From the NCBI GenBank assembly GCA_039680625.1, contig JBDKSN010000167.1:1-18668 (forward strand): a DNA stretch of 18,668 nt, in the 5' to 3' direction. Shown piece by piece: positions 8,210 to 15,540 of the stretch (position 1 is its first letter; each line of letters starts with the position of its first letter). The stretch comes from JAAYDS01 sp039680625. GTDB taxonomy: Bacteria > Chloroflexota > Anaerolineae > UBA1429. The translations under genes and the position numbers were made by a program. The notes below the pieces were generated by a model, which was not told the DNA's origin, made no database searches, and saw only the letters and a program-made list of their open reading frames with translations.

Positions 8210-8246
8210 GTAGGTACGATATCCGATCTGAGCAAAGGAGCAAATG

Positions 8247-8486
8247 ATGGGCAAGCGCATCGAGATCCGCTATTGCACCTCTTGAGGCTTCCTCCCGCGT
8301 GCCGTCAGTTTGGCGGACAAAGTGCTCGGTCAATTCAAGAACGCGGTCGGCGAGCTGGCCCTGGTTCCCTCCAGTGGCGGGGCCTTTGAGGTCAGTGTCG
8401 ACGGCGAACAGATCTATTCCAAGCTGCAGACCGGCCGCTTCCCCAGCGAGAGCGCGGTCATCAGCGATATCGCTGCCAAGCTCTGA
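8247..8486 (+). CDS. SelW-like (Rdx family) selenoprotein; in-frame TGA at 8283-8285 read as selenocysteine
   Basis: Reading through TGA at 8283-8285 gives a ~79-residue protein beginning MGKRIEIRYCTSU and continuing GFLPRAVSLADKVLGQF, then ELALVPSSGGAFEVSVDGEQ and IYSKLQTGRFPSE, ending at TGA 8484-8486. This is the Rdx/SelW-SelT-SelH pattern throughout: a beta strand, a redox CxxC or CxxU motif followed by GFLPRA, then V-P-S-S-G-G-x-F-E-V and T-G-R-F-P. Homologues have Cys or Sec at exactly the UGA position. The frame stays open and family-like for 66 codons after the UGA, which argues against a pseudogene. AAGGAG lies 6 nt before the ATG at 8247; an ATG at 8244 is the alternative start. A SECIS-like hairpin follows the UGA. 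The protein is probably a small cytoplasmic thioredoxin-fold thiol oxidoreductase with an unknown partner. The selA/selB/selC/selD genes are not in this window. Confidence 0.88.
8286..8323 (+). promoter_or_regulatory. Putative bacterial SECIS element
   Basis: The mRNA immediately after the UGA can fold into a hairpin. GCC (8301-8303) pairs with GGC (8312-8314) around the 8-nt loop GUCAGUUU (8304-8311). Below a 5-nt bulge, UCC (8293-8295) pairs with GGA (8315-8317), and CUU (8288-8290) pairs with AAG (8320-8322). The apical loop begins with GU, 18 nt after the UGA, matching the known bacterial SECIS requirement for a loop G and U at about 16-37 nt. The fold was done by hand and is imperfect. 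Confidence 0.6.
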
Positions 8487-8493
8487 GGGCCCT

Positions 8494-8519
8494 GAGGGCC
8501 GCTCTTGCTGGCGGCCCTC
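8494..8519 (+). terminator. Terminator after the selenoprotein gene
   Basis: GAGGGCCGC (8494-8502) and GCGGCCCTC (8511-8519) form a 9-bp GC-rich stem with an 8-nt loop, beginning 8 nt after the selenoprotein stop and followed by TCTTAG. The U-tract is short, so termination may be partial. Confidence 0.65.
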
Positions 8520-8578
8520 TCTTAGCCCACGCCTGCGCTAGAGGCATGAGCGCGGGGCAGCCTGCTCTCCTCTACAGA

Positions 8579-8607
8579 TTGGTCCTACAGGCATTCCATG
8601 CTAGACT
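8579..8607 (+). promoter_or_regulatory. Promoter for homoserine dehydrogenase
   Basis: TTGGTC (8579-8584), a 17-nt spacer and TAGACT (8602-8607), with an extended TGC before the -10, lie about 35 nt upstream of the chosen ATG. This position also excludes the longer ORF start at 8546, which lies upstream of the promoter. Confidence 0.65.
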
Positions 8608-8641
8608 GGGCGAAACGCTGCCCTGTCGGAGAGAGCGCCTA

Positions 8642-9670
8642 ATGAAGACCATCCGCTTTGCCATGATCGGCCTGGGCAACATCGGCCGCAACTTGCTCGA
8701 TATCCTCGTGCATCGCCGCGACGCTATCGCCGCGACCTATGGCTTGCAGTTCAGCCTGGTGGGCGTTGCCGATTCGCATGGTGCCGCCCTATGCCCCACT
8801 GGCCTGGATATGGCCGCCCTGCGCGACCTCAAGCTGGCCCAGCGCAGCGCCGCCGACCTGCCTGTGTACGGCCGGCCTAGCCTCAGCGGCCTCGAGATGC
8901 TCGCTCAGGTAGAGGCGGAGATATTCGTCGATGCCTCGCCCACGAACGTGACCGACGGCGAGCCGGGCATGAGTTGCGTCAAGGCTGCCCTGGGCCGCGG
9001 TATGCACCTCGTCTCGGCCAGCAAGGGGCCACTGGTGCTCGCCTATGACGAGCTGATGTCCCTGGCCGCCGCCCACGGCAGCCGCGTGCTGTTCAGCGGC
9101 ACGGTGGCGGGGGGGTTGCCCACAGTCAATATCGGTATGCGCGACCTCGTCGGCAGCGAGGTGCTCCGCGTCGAGGGCATTTTCAACGGCACCACGAACT
9201 ATATCCTCACGCGCATGGCCAACGAGCATCTGAGCTATCCCGAGGCAGTTCGCGGTGCACAGGCCGCGGGCATCGCCGAGGCTGACCCCACCCTCGATGT
9301 CGATGGCTGGGATGCAGCCAACAAGCTGGTGATCCTTGCCAATAGCGTGTTGCGCCGGCCGACGCGTCTCCAGGACGTGGCGATCGTCGGCATTCGTGAC
9401 CTCACTCTCGCCGACTTGGAGGCGGCCGCCGCCCGAGGCCAGACGATCAAGCCCCTGGCCATCGCCGAGAAGACGGGAGATGACTATGCCTTGCGCGTCG
9501 AGCCGACCTGGCTGCCCCTGAGCCACCCCCTGGCGCGCACCGGCATGTGGGATATGGCCGTGGTCTATTACACCGACTATATGGGTGTGATCAGCGCCGT
9601 CATCGAGGAAAAGGGGCCTGTGCCTACCTCGGCGGCGCTGCTGCGAGACATGCTCACGCTCTACCGTTGA
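8642..9670 (+). CDS. hom: Homoserine dehydrogenase, short form without ACT domain
   Basis: This enzyme reduces aspartate-4-semialdehyde to homoserine with NAD(P)H, the branch point to threonine and methionine. The 342-residue protein shows an N-terminal Rossmann motif (FAMIGLGNIG, residues 6-15), the catalytic-domain landmark EGIFNGTTNYILTRM, and the signature GIAEADPTLDVDGWDAANKLVIL. The latter carries the acidic residues and lysine used for hydride transfer and substrate binding. It ends shortly after the catalytic domain (MLTLYR), so the ~90-residue C-terminal ACT regulatory domain of many bacterial enzymes is missing; threonine feedback through ACT is therefore unlikely. The ATG at 8642 is preferred: GGAGAG lies upstream, it follows the promoter, and the protein then starts right at the Rossmann strand. 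Its 3' end overlaps an antisense small gene by 10 nt. Confidence 0.94.
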   Translation: MKTIRFAMIGLGNIGRNLLDILVHRRDAIAATYGLQFSLVGVADSHGAALCPTGLDMAALRDLKLAQRSAADLPVYGRPSLSGLEMLAQVEAEIFVDASPTNVTDGEPGMSCVKAALGRGMHLVSASKGPLVLAYDELMSLAAAHGSRVLFSGTVAGGLPTVNIGMRDLVGSEVLRVEGIFNGTTNYILTRMANEHLSYPEAVRGAQAAGIAEADPTLDVDGWDAANKLVILANSVLRRPTRLQDVAIVGIRDLTLADLEAAAARGQTIKPLAIAEKTGDDYALRVEPTWLPLSHPLARTGMWDMAVVYYTDYMGVISAVIEEKGPVPTSAALLRDMLTLYR

Positions 9671-9816
9671 GGGCGGTCGAACAAGCGCACGGCCAGGTCC
9701 CCGATGGCAACGACGATCAGCCCCCAAGAGGCCATCAGCAATACGACCAGGCCCAGATAGAGTAAGGGGCTCTGGTCGGCGATCTCGACATACAGGCGCA
9801 ATAGTGAGACGTACAT
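9661..9816 (-). CDS. 51-residue single-pass membrane protein (hypothetical)
   Basis: A short ORF begins ATG at 9816 and ends TAG at 9663-9661. The product starts MYVSLLRLYVEIADQSP, has one strongly hydrophobic segment (about residues 18-40, LLYLGLVVLLMASWGLIVV), and ends with a basic tail RLFDRPQR, suggesting a cytoplasmic C-terminus. Support that it is a gene comes from signals, not from recognised homology. GGGGAGGGG sits immediately upstream of the ATG, and a TTGGCG-17-TATACT promoter is positioned for a ~20-nt leader. It overlaps the last 10 nt of hom tail-to-tail and is divergent from mutY. The family is not recognised. Confidence 0.66.
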   Translation of the reverse strand: MYVSLLRLYVEIADQSPLLYLGLVVLLMASWGLIVVAIGDLAVRLFDRPQR

Positions 9817-9842
9817 CGACCCCTCCCCAACACGCTACCGCC

Positions 9843-9871
9843 AGTATAGCCACGCGCTCGGCTCGCGCCAA
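9843..9871 (-). promoter_or_regulatory. Promoter for the 51-residue membrane protein
   Basis: On the minus strand TTGGCG (9871-9866), a 17-nt spacer and TATACT (9848-9843) precede the RBS and ATG by a short leader. The -35 and flanking sequence abut the start of mutY on the other strand, so the two divergent genes share about 70 nt. No clear plus-strand promoter for mutY was seen here. Confidence 0.65.
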
Positions 9872-9885
9872 CCTTGCCCCAAGCC

Positions 9886-10962
9886 ATGGCCGACGCGCCT
9901 GACCGAGCAGCCATCACCGCGGCGTTATTGGCGTGGTATCGCGCCGAGCGCCGCGACCTACCCTGGCGGCAGACCACAGACCCCTACCGCATCTGGCTGT
10001 CAGAGATCCTACTCCAGCAGACGCGCGTGGCTAGCGTCATCCCCTACTATCGACGGCTGACCGAGCGCTACCCCACCATCGAAGCGCTGGCAACGGCCGA
10101 GCTCGACGAGCTGTTGGCGCTATGGCAGGGGCTGGGCTATTACGCGCGGGCACGTAACCTGCTCCGTGCCGCGCAGGTCGTCTGTCTGAAGTATAGCGGC
10201 CAACTGCCGGCCGAGCGCGAGGCGCTGCTCTCTCTGCCGGGCATCGGCGAGTACACGGCGGACGCCATCCTGAGTATCGCCTACGGCCAGCCCGTGGCCG
10301 CCATCGACGGCAATGTCCGCCGCGTGCTGGCGCGACTGTTCGACCTGCCACTCGACACGCGCTCTCCCGAAGCGGGGCGCTGGTTTGCCGAGACCGCCCA
10401 CGCGCTGCTGCCGCCCGACGCCGCCGGCGACTATAACCAGACGATGATGGATCTGGGTGCAATGGTGTGCACACCGCGCCACCCCGCATGTGCCGCCTGC
10501 CCGCTCGATGCCCAGTGTCTGGCGCTAGCGCGCGGCACTATCGCCGAGCGGCCCGTGCGACAGCCTCGTCAGCCGGTGGCCGTCCATGTGTTCGTGGCCG
10601 CCTATAGCGAACAGGATGGCCGGTTGCTCCTGGTGCGGCGGCCGCCTACCGGCCTGTTAGGCGGCCTATGGGAGCTGCCCAACTGGCCCGTGCCCCCAGG
10701 CGAGGCGCCAGCCGGGGCTCTCGAGAGTGCCCTAGCGATCCAGGCCCCCGGTGCCCAGGTGGGAGGAGAGCTAGCGCTTGTGCGCCATGGCTACACCCAC
10801 TTCTCGGTGCGCATGCATGTGTTGCGCACAGAGCTCCCCGGCGACAGCGGCGCCTTTGACCCCGCACCCATGTGGGACACTGCCTCTTGGCTGGCCCGCG
10901 AAGAGCTGGGGCACTATGGCCTCACAGGCGCGACGGTCAAAGCGCTCGGCCACGGCTCCTAG
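9886..10962 (+). CDS. mutY: A/G-specific adenine DNA glycosylase MutY
   Basis: MutY removes adenine mispaired with 8-oxoguanine in base-excision repair. The 358-residue protein shows LPWRQTTDPYRIWLSEILLQQTRV with the catalytic glutamate at about residue 40 and the helix-hairpin-helix LPGIGEYTADAI (118-129). The catalytic aspartate lies in AAIDGNVRRVLAR (D141), and the Cys-x6-Cys-x2-Cys-x5-Cys [4Fe-4S] ligands are at C195, C202, C205 and C211. A C-terminal NUDIX-like 8-oxoG-recognition domain carries GLLGGLWELPNWP and a late HGYTHFSVRMHVL. All diagnostic residues are present. No convincing Shine-Dalgarno precedes the ATG at 9886 or the in-frame TTG at 9874, so the start is uncertain by four codons. 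It converges on the aspartase gene with only 14 nt between the stops. Confidence 0.96.
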   Translation: MADAPDRAAITAALLAWYRAERRDLPWRQTTDPYRIWLSEILLQQTRVASVIPYYRRLTERYPTIEALATAELDELLALWQGLGYYARARNLLRAAQVVCLKYSGQLPAEREALLSLPGIGEYTADAILSIAYGQPVAAIDGNVRRVLARLFDLPLDTRSPEAGRWFAETAHALLPPDAAGDYNQTMMDLGAMVCTPRHPACAACPLDAQCLALARGTIAERPVRQPRQPVAVHVFVAAYSEQDGRLLLVRRPPTGLLGGLWELPNWPVPPGEAPAGALESALAIQAPGAQVGGELALVRHGYTHFSVRMHVLRTELPGDSGAFDPAPMWDTASWLAREELGHYGLTGATVKALGHGS

Positions 10963-10976
10963 GCTATCGAGCGCCG

Positions 10977-12357
<1,381 letters not shown>

Positions 12358-12380
<23 letters not shown>

Positions 12381-12963
12381 CGCCATCCTCTTGAGGTTGG
12401 TGCGTGGCATAGGCCACGCCCTGCAAAAAGCCCCTGGCTCGCTCCGTCAGGCGGTACCGCTTGACCAGCGCCCAGAAGGCCGGCGAATGGTTGGGCTCTT
12501 GCAGATGGGCCAGCTCGTGGATCAGCACATAGTCGCGCACCCAAGAGGGCATGTTCTGCACACGCTCCGAGATGCGGATGGTGCCCTCATTGGGCGTGCA
12601 ACTGCCATAGCGATGATGCTGGTTGCGCACATAGCGGATGCTGCGCCACGAGAGCTTTCCCCGAAAGTAGCTGGCGTTGAGCTGTTGGGCGCGCTGTTCG
12701 AGCTCGGTGTCTGGGTCAGGCGCCTCGCGGCCAGGCTGGCTGCGCTGCAGGCGGGGCCACAGGCTGGCCAACGCCTGCTCGATATCGTGGACGCTCGTGG
12801 TCAGCGGCGCCCGCACCTCCAACGTGGCCGGGCCAACCCAGCCAACTGCCAGGCTCTTGGTGCGGCGTGCGCTGCGCAATACCCGCACCTGCACCCGCGC
12901 TCCATCGGGCTGGTCAAGCGAGAGTACCTCGTCGGCTGGCCAGTAACGCGTCACTGAGGGCAT
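12358..12963 (-). CDS. YgjP-type zinc metallopeptidase-like protein
   Basis: This 201-residue protein carries the family core of YgjP/DUF45 (SprT-like, M48-related) proteins. It has HHRYGSCTPNEGTIRIS, corresponding to the RWGSC..G.I.LN motif, followed by VLIHELAHLQEPNHSPAFWALV, with the zinc-binding HELAH at about residues 149-153 and a third ligand candidate in NHS (H159). An N-terminal beta-rich part (RVQVRVLRSARRTKSLAVGW) is also typical. The biological substrate is unknown. The ATG at 12963 follows GAGGAG by 8 nt; the longer ORF would run into the upstream hairpin and tRNA. It sits immediately downstream of tRNA-Leu and its terminator-like hairpin and is first in a two-gene unit with the aspartase. 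Confidence 0.86.
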
Positions 12964-12983
12964 GAGCAATCTCCTCAAAGCAA

Positions 12984-13011
12984 AGACCCCAACGTGCTTG
13001 CGTTGGGGTCT
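12984..13011 (-). terminator. Intrinsic terminator after tRNA-Leu
   Basis: AGACCCCAACG (12984-12994) and CGTTGGGGTCT (13001-13011) make a perfect 11-bp stem with a 6-nt loop, 4 nt past the tRNA CCA end. On the minus strand it is followed by TTTGCTTTG, and then directly by the GAGGAG site of the YgjP-like gene. Confidence 0.82.
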
Positions 13012-13015
13012 CACC

Positions 13016-13102
13016 TGGTGCCGAGAGAGGGATTTGAACCCTCACGGGTCTATTACCCACTGCGCCCTGAACGCAGCGCGTCTGCCGTTCCGCCATCTCG
13101 GC
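13016..13102 (-). tRNA. tRNA-Leu (anticodon CAG)
   Basis: The minus strand folds as a class II tRNA. The acceptor stem is GCCGAGA/TCTCGGC. The anticodon stem CTGCG/CGCAG holds loop TTCAGGG (anticodon CAG, decoding CUG), followed by the long variable arm TGGGTAATAGACCCGT and the T-arm GAGGG-TTCAAAT-CCCTC. The discriminator is A, and the 3' CCA is encoded (13016-13018). It has a strong promoter and a terminator-like hairpin. Confidence 0.96.
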
Positions 13103-13114
13103 TCAACGGCGCAG

Positions 13115-13143
13115 ATGATACACCGAGTCTGCCAGGCTGTCAA
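13115..13143 (-). promoter_or_regulatory. Promoter of tRNA-Leu
   Basis: On the minus strand a consensus TTGACA (13143-13138), a 17-nt spacer and TATCAT (13120-13115), with TG just before the -10, lie 12 nt upstream of the mature tRNA 5' end. This is the best -35 in the window together with that of the tRNA-Phe cluster. Confidence 0.82.
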
Positions 13144-13150
13144 AAGGTCC

Positions 13151-13173
13151 ACGGGTGCTCCGTCAGCGCCCGT
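13151..13173 (-). terminator. Possible terminator overlapping the solute-binding protein stop codon
   Basis: Read on the minus strand, ACGGGCGCT (13173-13165) and AGCACCCGT (13159-13151) pair with one mismatch around a 5-nt loop, and TTTT follows 5 nt later. The TGA stop of the solute-binding protein lies at the loop/stem boundary. It would separate the secG unit from the tRNA-Leu promoter just downstream. Confidence 0.42.
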
Positions 13174-14833
13174 CGATGAGTCCCTTCTCCCGAGCCTCGG
13201 TGTAGAGCATCCGTTGTGTCGACGTATACCAATCGGCAATGTTGCGAAAACGGTCCGCCGCCTCGCCGATGACGCCGATCTGGACGCCTTGGATGTTGGA
13301 ATCCACGGCGTACGAATAGATCGGCTGATACAGCAACAGCGAGGGCACATCTTCGGCGAAATAGGCCTGGAACTCGGCATAGAGCGCCGCTCGCTCGGCT
13401 TCGTCGGTGGTCAGGCGCGCAGCCTCGAGCACGCGGTCGCTATCTTCACTGATATAACCGGCAAAGTTAAAGCCCTCTTCTGTAGCCTGGCTCGAATGCC
13501 AATAGGGATAGGGATCTGGATCGGCGGCGAGGTTCTGCCAGCCGATGAGCACGGCGTCAAAGCGGCGAAGGCGGAGCTGTTCGCTCACCAAGACATCCCA
13601 CGAGACGAACGTCGGGTTAGCCTGGATGCCCACCTGACGCAGTTGGGTGCAGATGCCCTCGACCAAGGCCTTGCGCACTGGATCATCGTCGTTGGTGACC
13701 AACGCGAACTCTAGCCGATAGCTCCCCTGCTCGCGGATGCCATCACCATTCTGATCGTACCAGCCGGCCTCATCCAAGATCGACCGTGCCTTGGCCGGAT
13801 CGTACGTGTACTTGAACACATTGGGGTCATAGGCCCACGAGTTCGGCAGGATGGGGCTGTGGATGATCCTGCCCTGGCCATCGAGCGCGGAATCGATCAG
13901 CGCCTGGCGATCGAGCGCATACATCATGGCGCGGCGCACCTCAGCGCCCTGGAACATCGGGCGATCCAGGTTGAGGATTACCAGGTTGTATCCGGCCAGC
14001 GGGCCGTTGTACAGCGTGAGGTCTGAATCTTGGCGCACCTCATCGAGATACTCGGGCAACACGCGCGAGATGCCCTGGATCTCGCCGCGCTTCCGCGCCT
14101 CGAACACCGAGGGCGTATCGGGGTAGAACCGGAACTCGAGCTGTTGCAGATAGGGCACAGGCCCATAGTAGGCCGCATAGGGCACCAGGGTGACTCTTTG
14201 GACGTTGATGTCTTGCACACAGAACGGGCCGGTGCCGATGGGCGAACCGTTGAAATCGCTCTCGGCCAAGAGCGCTGGGTCGACCGCGCGCAGGACGTGC
14301 GCGGGGAGCAGGCCTATGGTGGTGTATTCAAGGAAGGGCGCATACGGCTCACGCAAGGTGAAACGCACCATATAGTCGTCGAGCGCCTCGACCGCCACAG
14401 TGCGCCACAGATCGGCCAGATCGGCTGCCCCTTGAAAGCCCTGGTTCTGCATCAGCCCGATGGTAAAGACCACATCGTCAGCTGTGAACGGCGCCCCATC
14501 GTGCCAGGTGACGTCTTCACGCAGATAGAAGGTATAGATCGTGCCCCCCGCGGAGATGTCCCAGCGGGTGGCCAGGTCCGGCTGGACGCGCCCCTGTTCA
14601 TCGACCTTGGTCAGGCCACTATAGATGAGCGCGGCCAGGTCTTGGTCGACGGGGTTGGCCTGCGCAAGCAGGGGGTTGATGGTCTGGGGCGTGCCCGCGA
14701 GACCCTCGACATACACGCCGCCGGGCTCGGGCACAGTGACGCGATTCATGCGAAAGGCGACATAGCCCAAGACAAGGGCGAGCCCAAGGATAGCAACGAG
14801 CGCAATGACGACCTGAAAGCGAATCCGCCCCAT
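13163..14833 (-). CDS. ABC-type peptide/oligopeptide (family 5) solute-binding protein
   Basis: The 556-residue protein has an N-terminal hydrophobic anchor (residues ~7-27, VVIALVAILGLALVLGYVAF) with no lipobox cysteine. It is followed by the family-5 solute-binding pattern GTPQTINPLLAQANPVDQDLAALIYSGL, LATRWDISAGGTIYTFYLREDVTWHDGAPFTADDVVFTI, GTGPFCVQDIN and RRAMMYALDRQALID, then a C-terminal domain ending YTEAREKGLIDGR. Such proteins capture peptides, nickel or other solutes outside the membrane for ABC importers. No permease or ATPase gene is adjacent, so the ligand cannot be named. It starts 7 nt after the secG stop with no strong Shine-Dalgarno, which suggests translational coupling to secG. 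The lack of a lipobox suggests it stays tethered by the uncleaved N-terminal helix. Confidence 0.9.
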   Translation of the reverse strand: MGRIRFQVVIALVAILGLALVLGYVAFRMNRVTVPEPGGVYVEGLAGTPQTINPLLAQANPVDQDLAALIYSGLTKVDEQGRVQPDLATRWDISAGGTIYTFYLREDVTWHDGAPFTADDVVFTIGLMQNQGFQGAADLADLWRTVAVEALDDYMVRFTLREPYAPFLEYTTIGLLPAHVLRAVDPALLAESDFNGSPIGTGPFCVQDINVQRVTLVPYAAYYGPVPYLQQLEFRFYPDTPSVFEARKRGEIQGISRVLPEYLDEVRQDSDLTLYNGPLAGYNLVILNLDRPMFQGAEVRRAMMYALDRQALIDSALDGQGRIIHSPILPNSWAYDPNVFKYTYDPAKARSILDEAGWYDQNGDGIREQGSYRLEFALVTNDDDPVRKALVEGICTQLRQVGIQANPTFVSWDVLVSEQLRLRRFDAVLIGWQNLAADPDPYPYWHSSQATEEGFNFAGYISEDSDRVLEAARLTTDEAERAALYAEFQAYFAEDVPSLLLYQPIYSYAVDSNIQGVQIGVIGEAADRFRNIADWYTSTQRMLYTEAREKGLIDGR

Positions 14834-14840
14834 GGCTCTG

Positions 14841-15059
14841 CTAGACGAGCACGCTCACCAGAGACACGACGAAAAAGACCACCGCAATGACCACGGTGAG
14901 GTCATGCATCGTCTTTTCGACACCGCGCCGCGTCTGCTGAACCGACCCGCCGCCGCCAAACATGTTGCCCAGGCCGCTGCCCCGCCCCTGGATGACGGTC
15001 AGGGTGATGAGCGCCGCCGAGAGGATGATCTGTACGACATTCAGAATGGTCTGCAACAA
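14841..15059 (-). CDS. secG: Preprotein translocase subunit SecG
   Basis: SecG is the small accessory subunit of the SecYEG channel. The 72-residue product shows the family layout: a first membrane helix (ILNVVQIILSAALITLTVI, about residues 5-23), a Gly-rich linker QGRGSGLGNMFGGGGSVQQTRRG, and a second helix near the C-terminus (LTVVIAVVFFVVSLVSVLV). A TTG start at 15059 is chosen because GAGGAGG lies 7-8 nt upstream and the protein then begins exactly at the first helix; an upstream in-frame GTG lacks a Shine-Dalgarno. A promoter (TTGTGC-17-TATAAT) is correctly placed upstream. It is the first gene of a pair with the solute-binding protein, whose ATG follows after 7 nt. Confidence 0.9.
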   Translation of the reverse strand: MLQTILNVVQIILSAALITLTVIQGRGSGLGNMFGGGGSVQQTRRGVEKTMHDLTVVIAVVFFVVSLVSVLV

Positions 15060-15122
15060 GGCCGGAGCCTCCTCACTGGTCTGTAGCACATGGCGGGTGT
15101 CGAGCCAGGCTAGGTGGCCGCC

Positions 15123-15151
15123 ATTATAGCACCGGCGCGTCGGTTGCACAA
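15123..15151 (-). promoter_or_regulatory. Promoter of the secG unit
   Basis: On the minus strand TTGTGC (15151-15146), a 17-nt spacer and TATAAT (15128-15123) lie about 65 nt upstream of the secG TTG start. It is divergent from, and close to, the tRNA-Phe cluster promoter. Confidence 0.68.
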
Positions 15152-15168
15152 CCGCCAGTTCCGAAAGC

Positions 15169-15197
15169 TTGACAAGCCACGGCGTTTGATGTAGACT
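15169..15197 (+). promoter_or_regulatory. Promoter of the tRNA-Phe/Gly/Cys-rpsT unit
   Basis: Consensus TTGACA (15169-15174), a 17-nt spacer and TAGACT (15192-15197) end about 21 nt before the tRNA-Phe 5' end. No second promoter was seen before rpsT, so one transcript may cover all four genes. Confidence 0.8.
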
Positions 15198-15218
15198 TCG
15201 GCCTGCCTGAGAGGGCGG

Positions 15219-15291
15219 GCCGAGGTAGCTCAGTCGGTAGAGCACTTGACTGAAAATCAAGGTGTCCCCAGTTCAAGTCTGGGCTTCGGCA
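15219..15291 (+). tRNA. tRNA-Phe (anticodon GAA)
   Basis: A 73-nt cloverleaf: acceptor GCCGAGG/CTTCGGC, D-arm GCTC...GAGC, anticodon stem CTTGA/TCAAG with loop CTGAAAA (anticodon GAA), and T-arm CCCAG-TTCAAGT-CTGGG. The discriminator is A. CCA is not encoded. Confidence 0.97.
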
Positions 15292-15315
15292 CTGGCGGCG
15301 TTGCCGCTGGTTTCA

Positions 15316-15387
15316 GCGGAAGTGGCTCAGTGGTAGAGCATCTCCTTGCCAAGGAGAGGGTCGCGAGTTCGAATCTCGTCTTCCGCT
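15316..15387 (+). tRNA. tRNA-Gly (anticodon GCC)
   Basis: A 72-nt cloverleaf: acceptor GCGGAAG/CTTCCGC, anticodon stem TCTCC/GGAGA with loop TTGCCAA (anticodon GCC), and T-arm GCGAG-TTCGAAT-CTCGT with one G-U pair. The discriminator is T. CCA is not encoded. It is second in the cluster. Confidence 0.97.
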
Positions 15388-15393
15388 CAAGCG

Positions 15394-15429
15394 ATCGCGG
15401 TTCCCTCGCTCTTGGCGCGGAACCGTGAT
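15394..15429 (+). other. Hairpin between tRNA-Gly and tRNA-Cys
   Basis: ATCGCGGTTCC (15394-15404) pairs with GGAACCGTGAT (15419-15429) in an 11-bp stem with one G-U pair and a 14-nt loop, followed by GTTTTG. It could be a partial terminator reducing expression of tRNA-Cys and rpsT, or an RNA-processing signal. Confidence 0.55.
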
Positions 15430-15436
15430 GTTTTGC

Positions 15437-15507
15437 GGCGACGTAGCCAAGTGGCAAGGCAGAGGTCTGCAAAACCTTCACCATCGGTTCGAATCCGATC
15501 GTCGCCT
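15437..15507 (+). tRNA. tRNA-Cys (anticodon GCA)
   Basis: A 71-nt cloverleaf: acceptor GGCGACG/CGTCGCC, anticodon stem GAGGT/ACCTT with loop CTGCAAA (anticodon GCA), and T-arm ATCGG-TTCGAAT-CCGAT. The discriminator is T. CCA is not encoded. It lies 33 nt upstream of rpsT. Confidence 0.96.
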
Positions 15508-15540
15508 TAACCTTTTTGTGCAATGTCGGAGGGATGAGAG

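Noticed and set aside
8069..8243. CIRCE (HrcA) operator upstream of the chaperonin
   Set aside because: The TTAGCACTC-N9-GAGTGCTAA inverted repeat was looked for and not found.
8283..8285. Selenoprotein TGA read as a nonsense mutation or pseudogene
   Set aside because: The downstream frame is intact and family-like, the codon sits at the known Sec position, and a SECIS-like hairpin follows.
8299..8541. 80-codon frame overlapping the selenoprotein
   Set aside because: Out of frame with the Rdx motifs, runs through the terminator hairpin, and has no RBS.
8789..9871. 360-codon open frame antisense to hom
   Set aside because: It mirrors hom in a GC-rich genome, has no family motifs and no RBS or promoter, and hom is unmistakable on the other strand.
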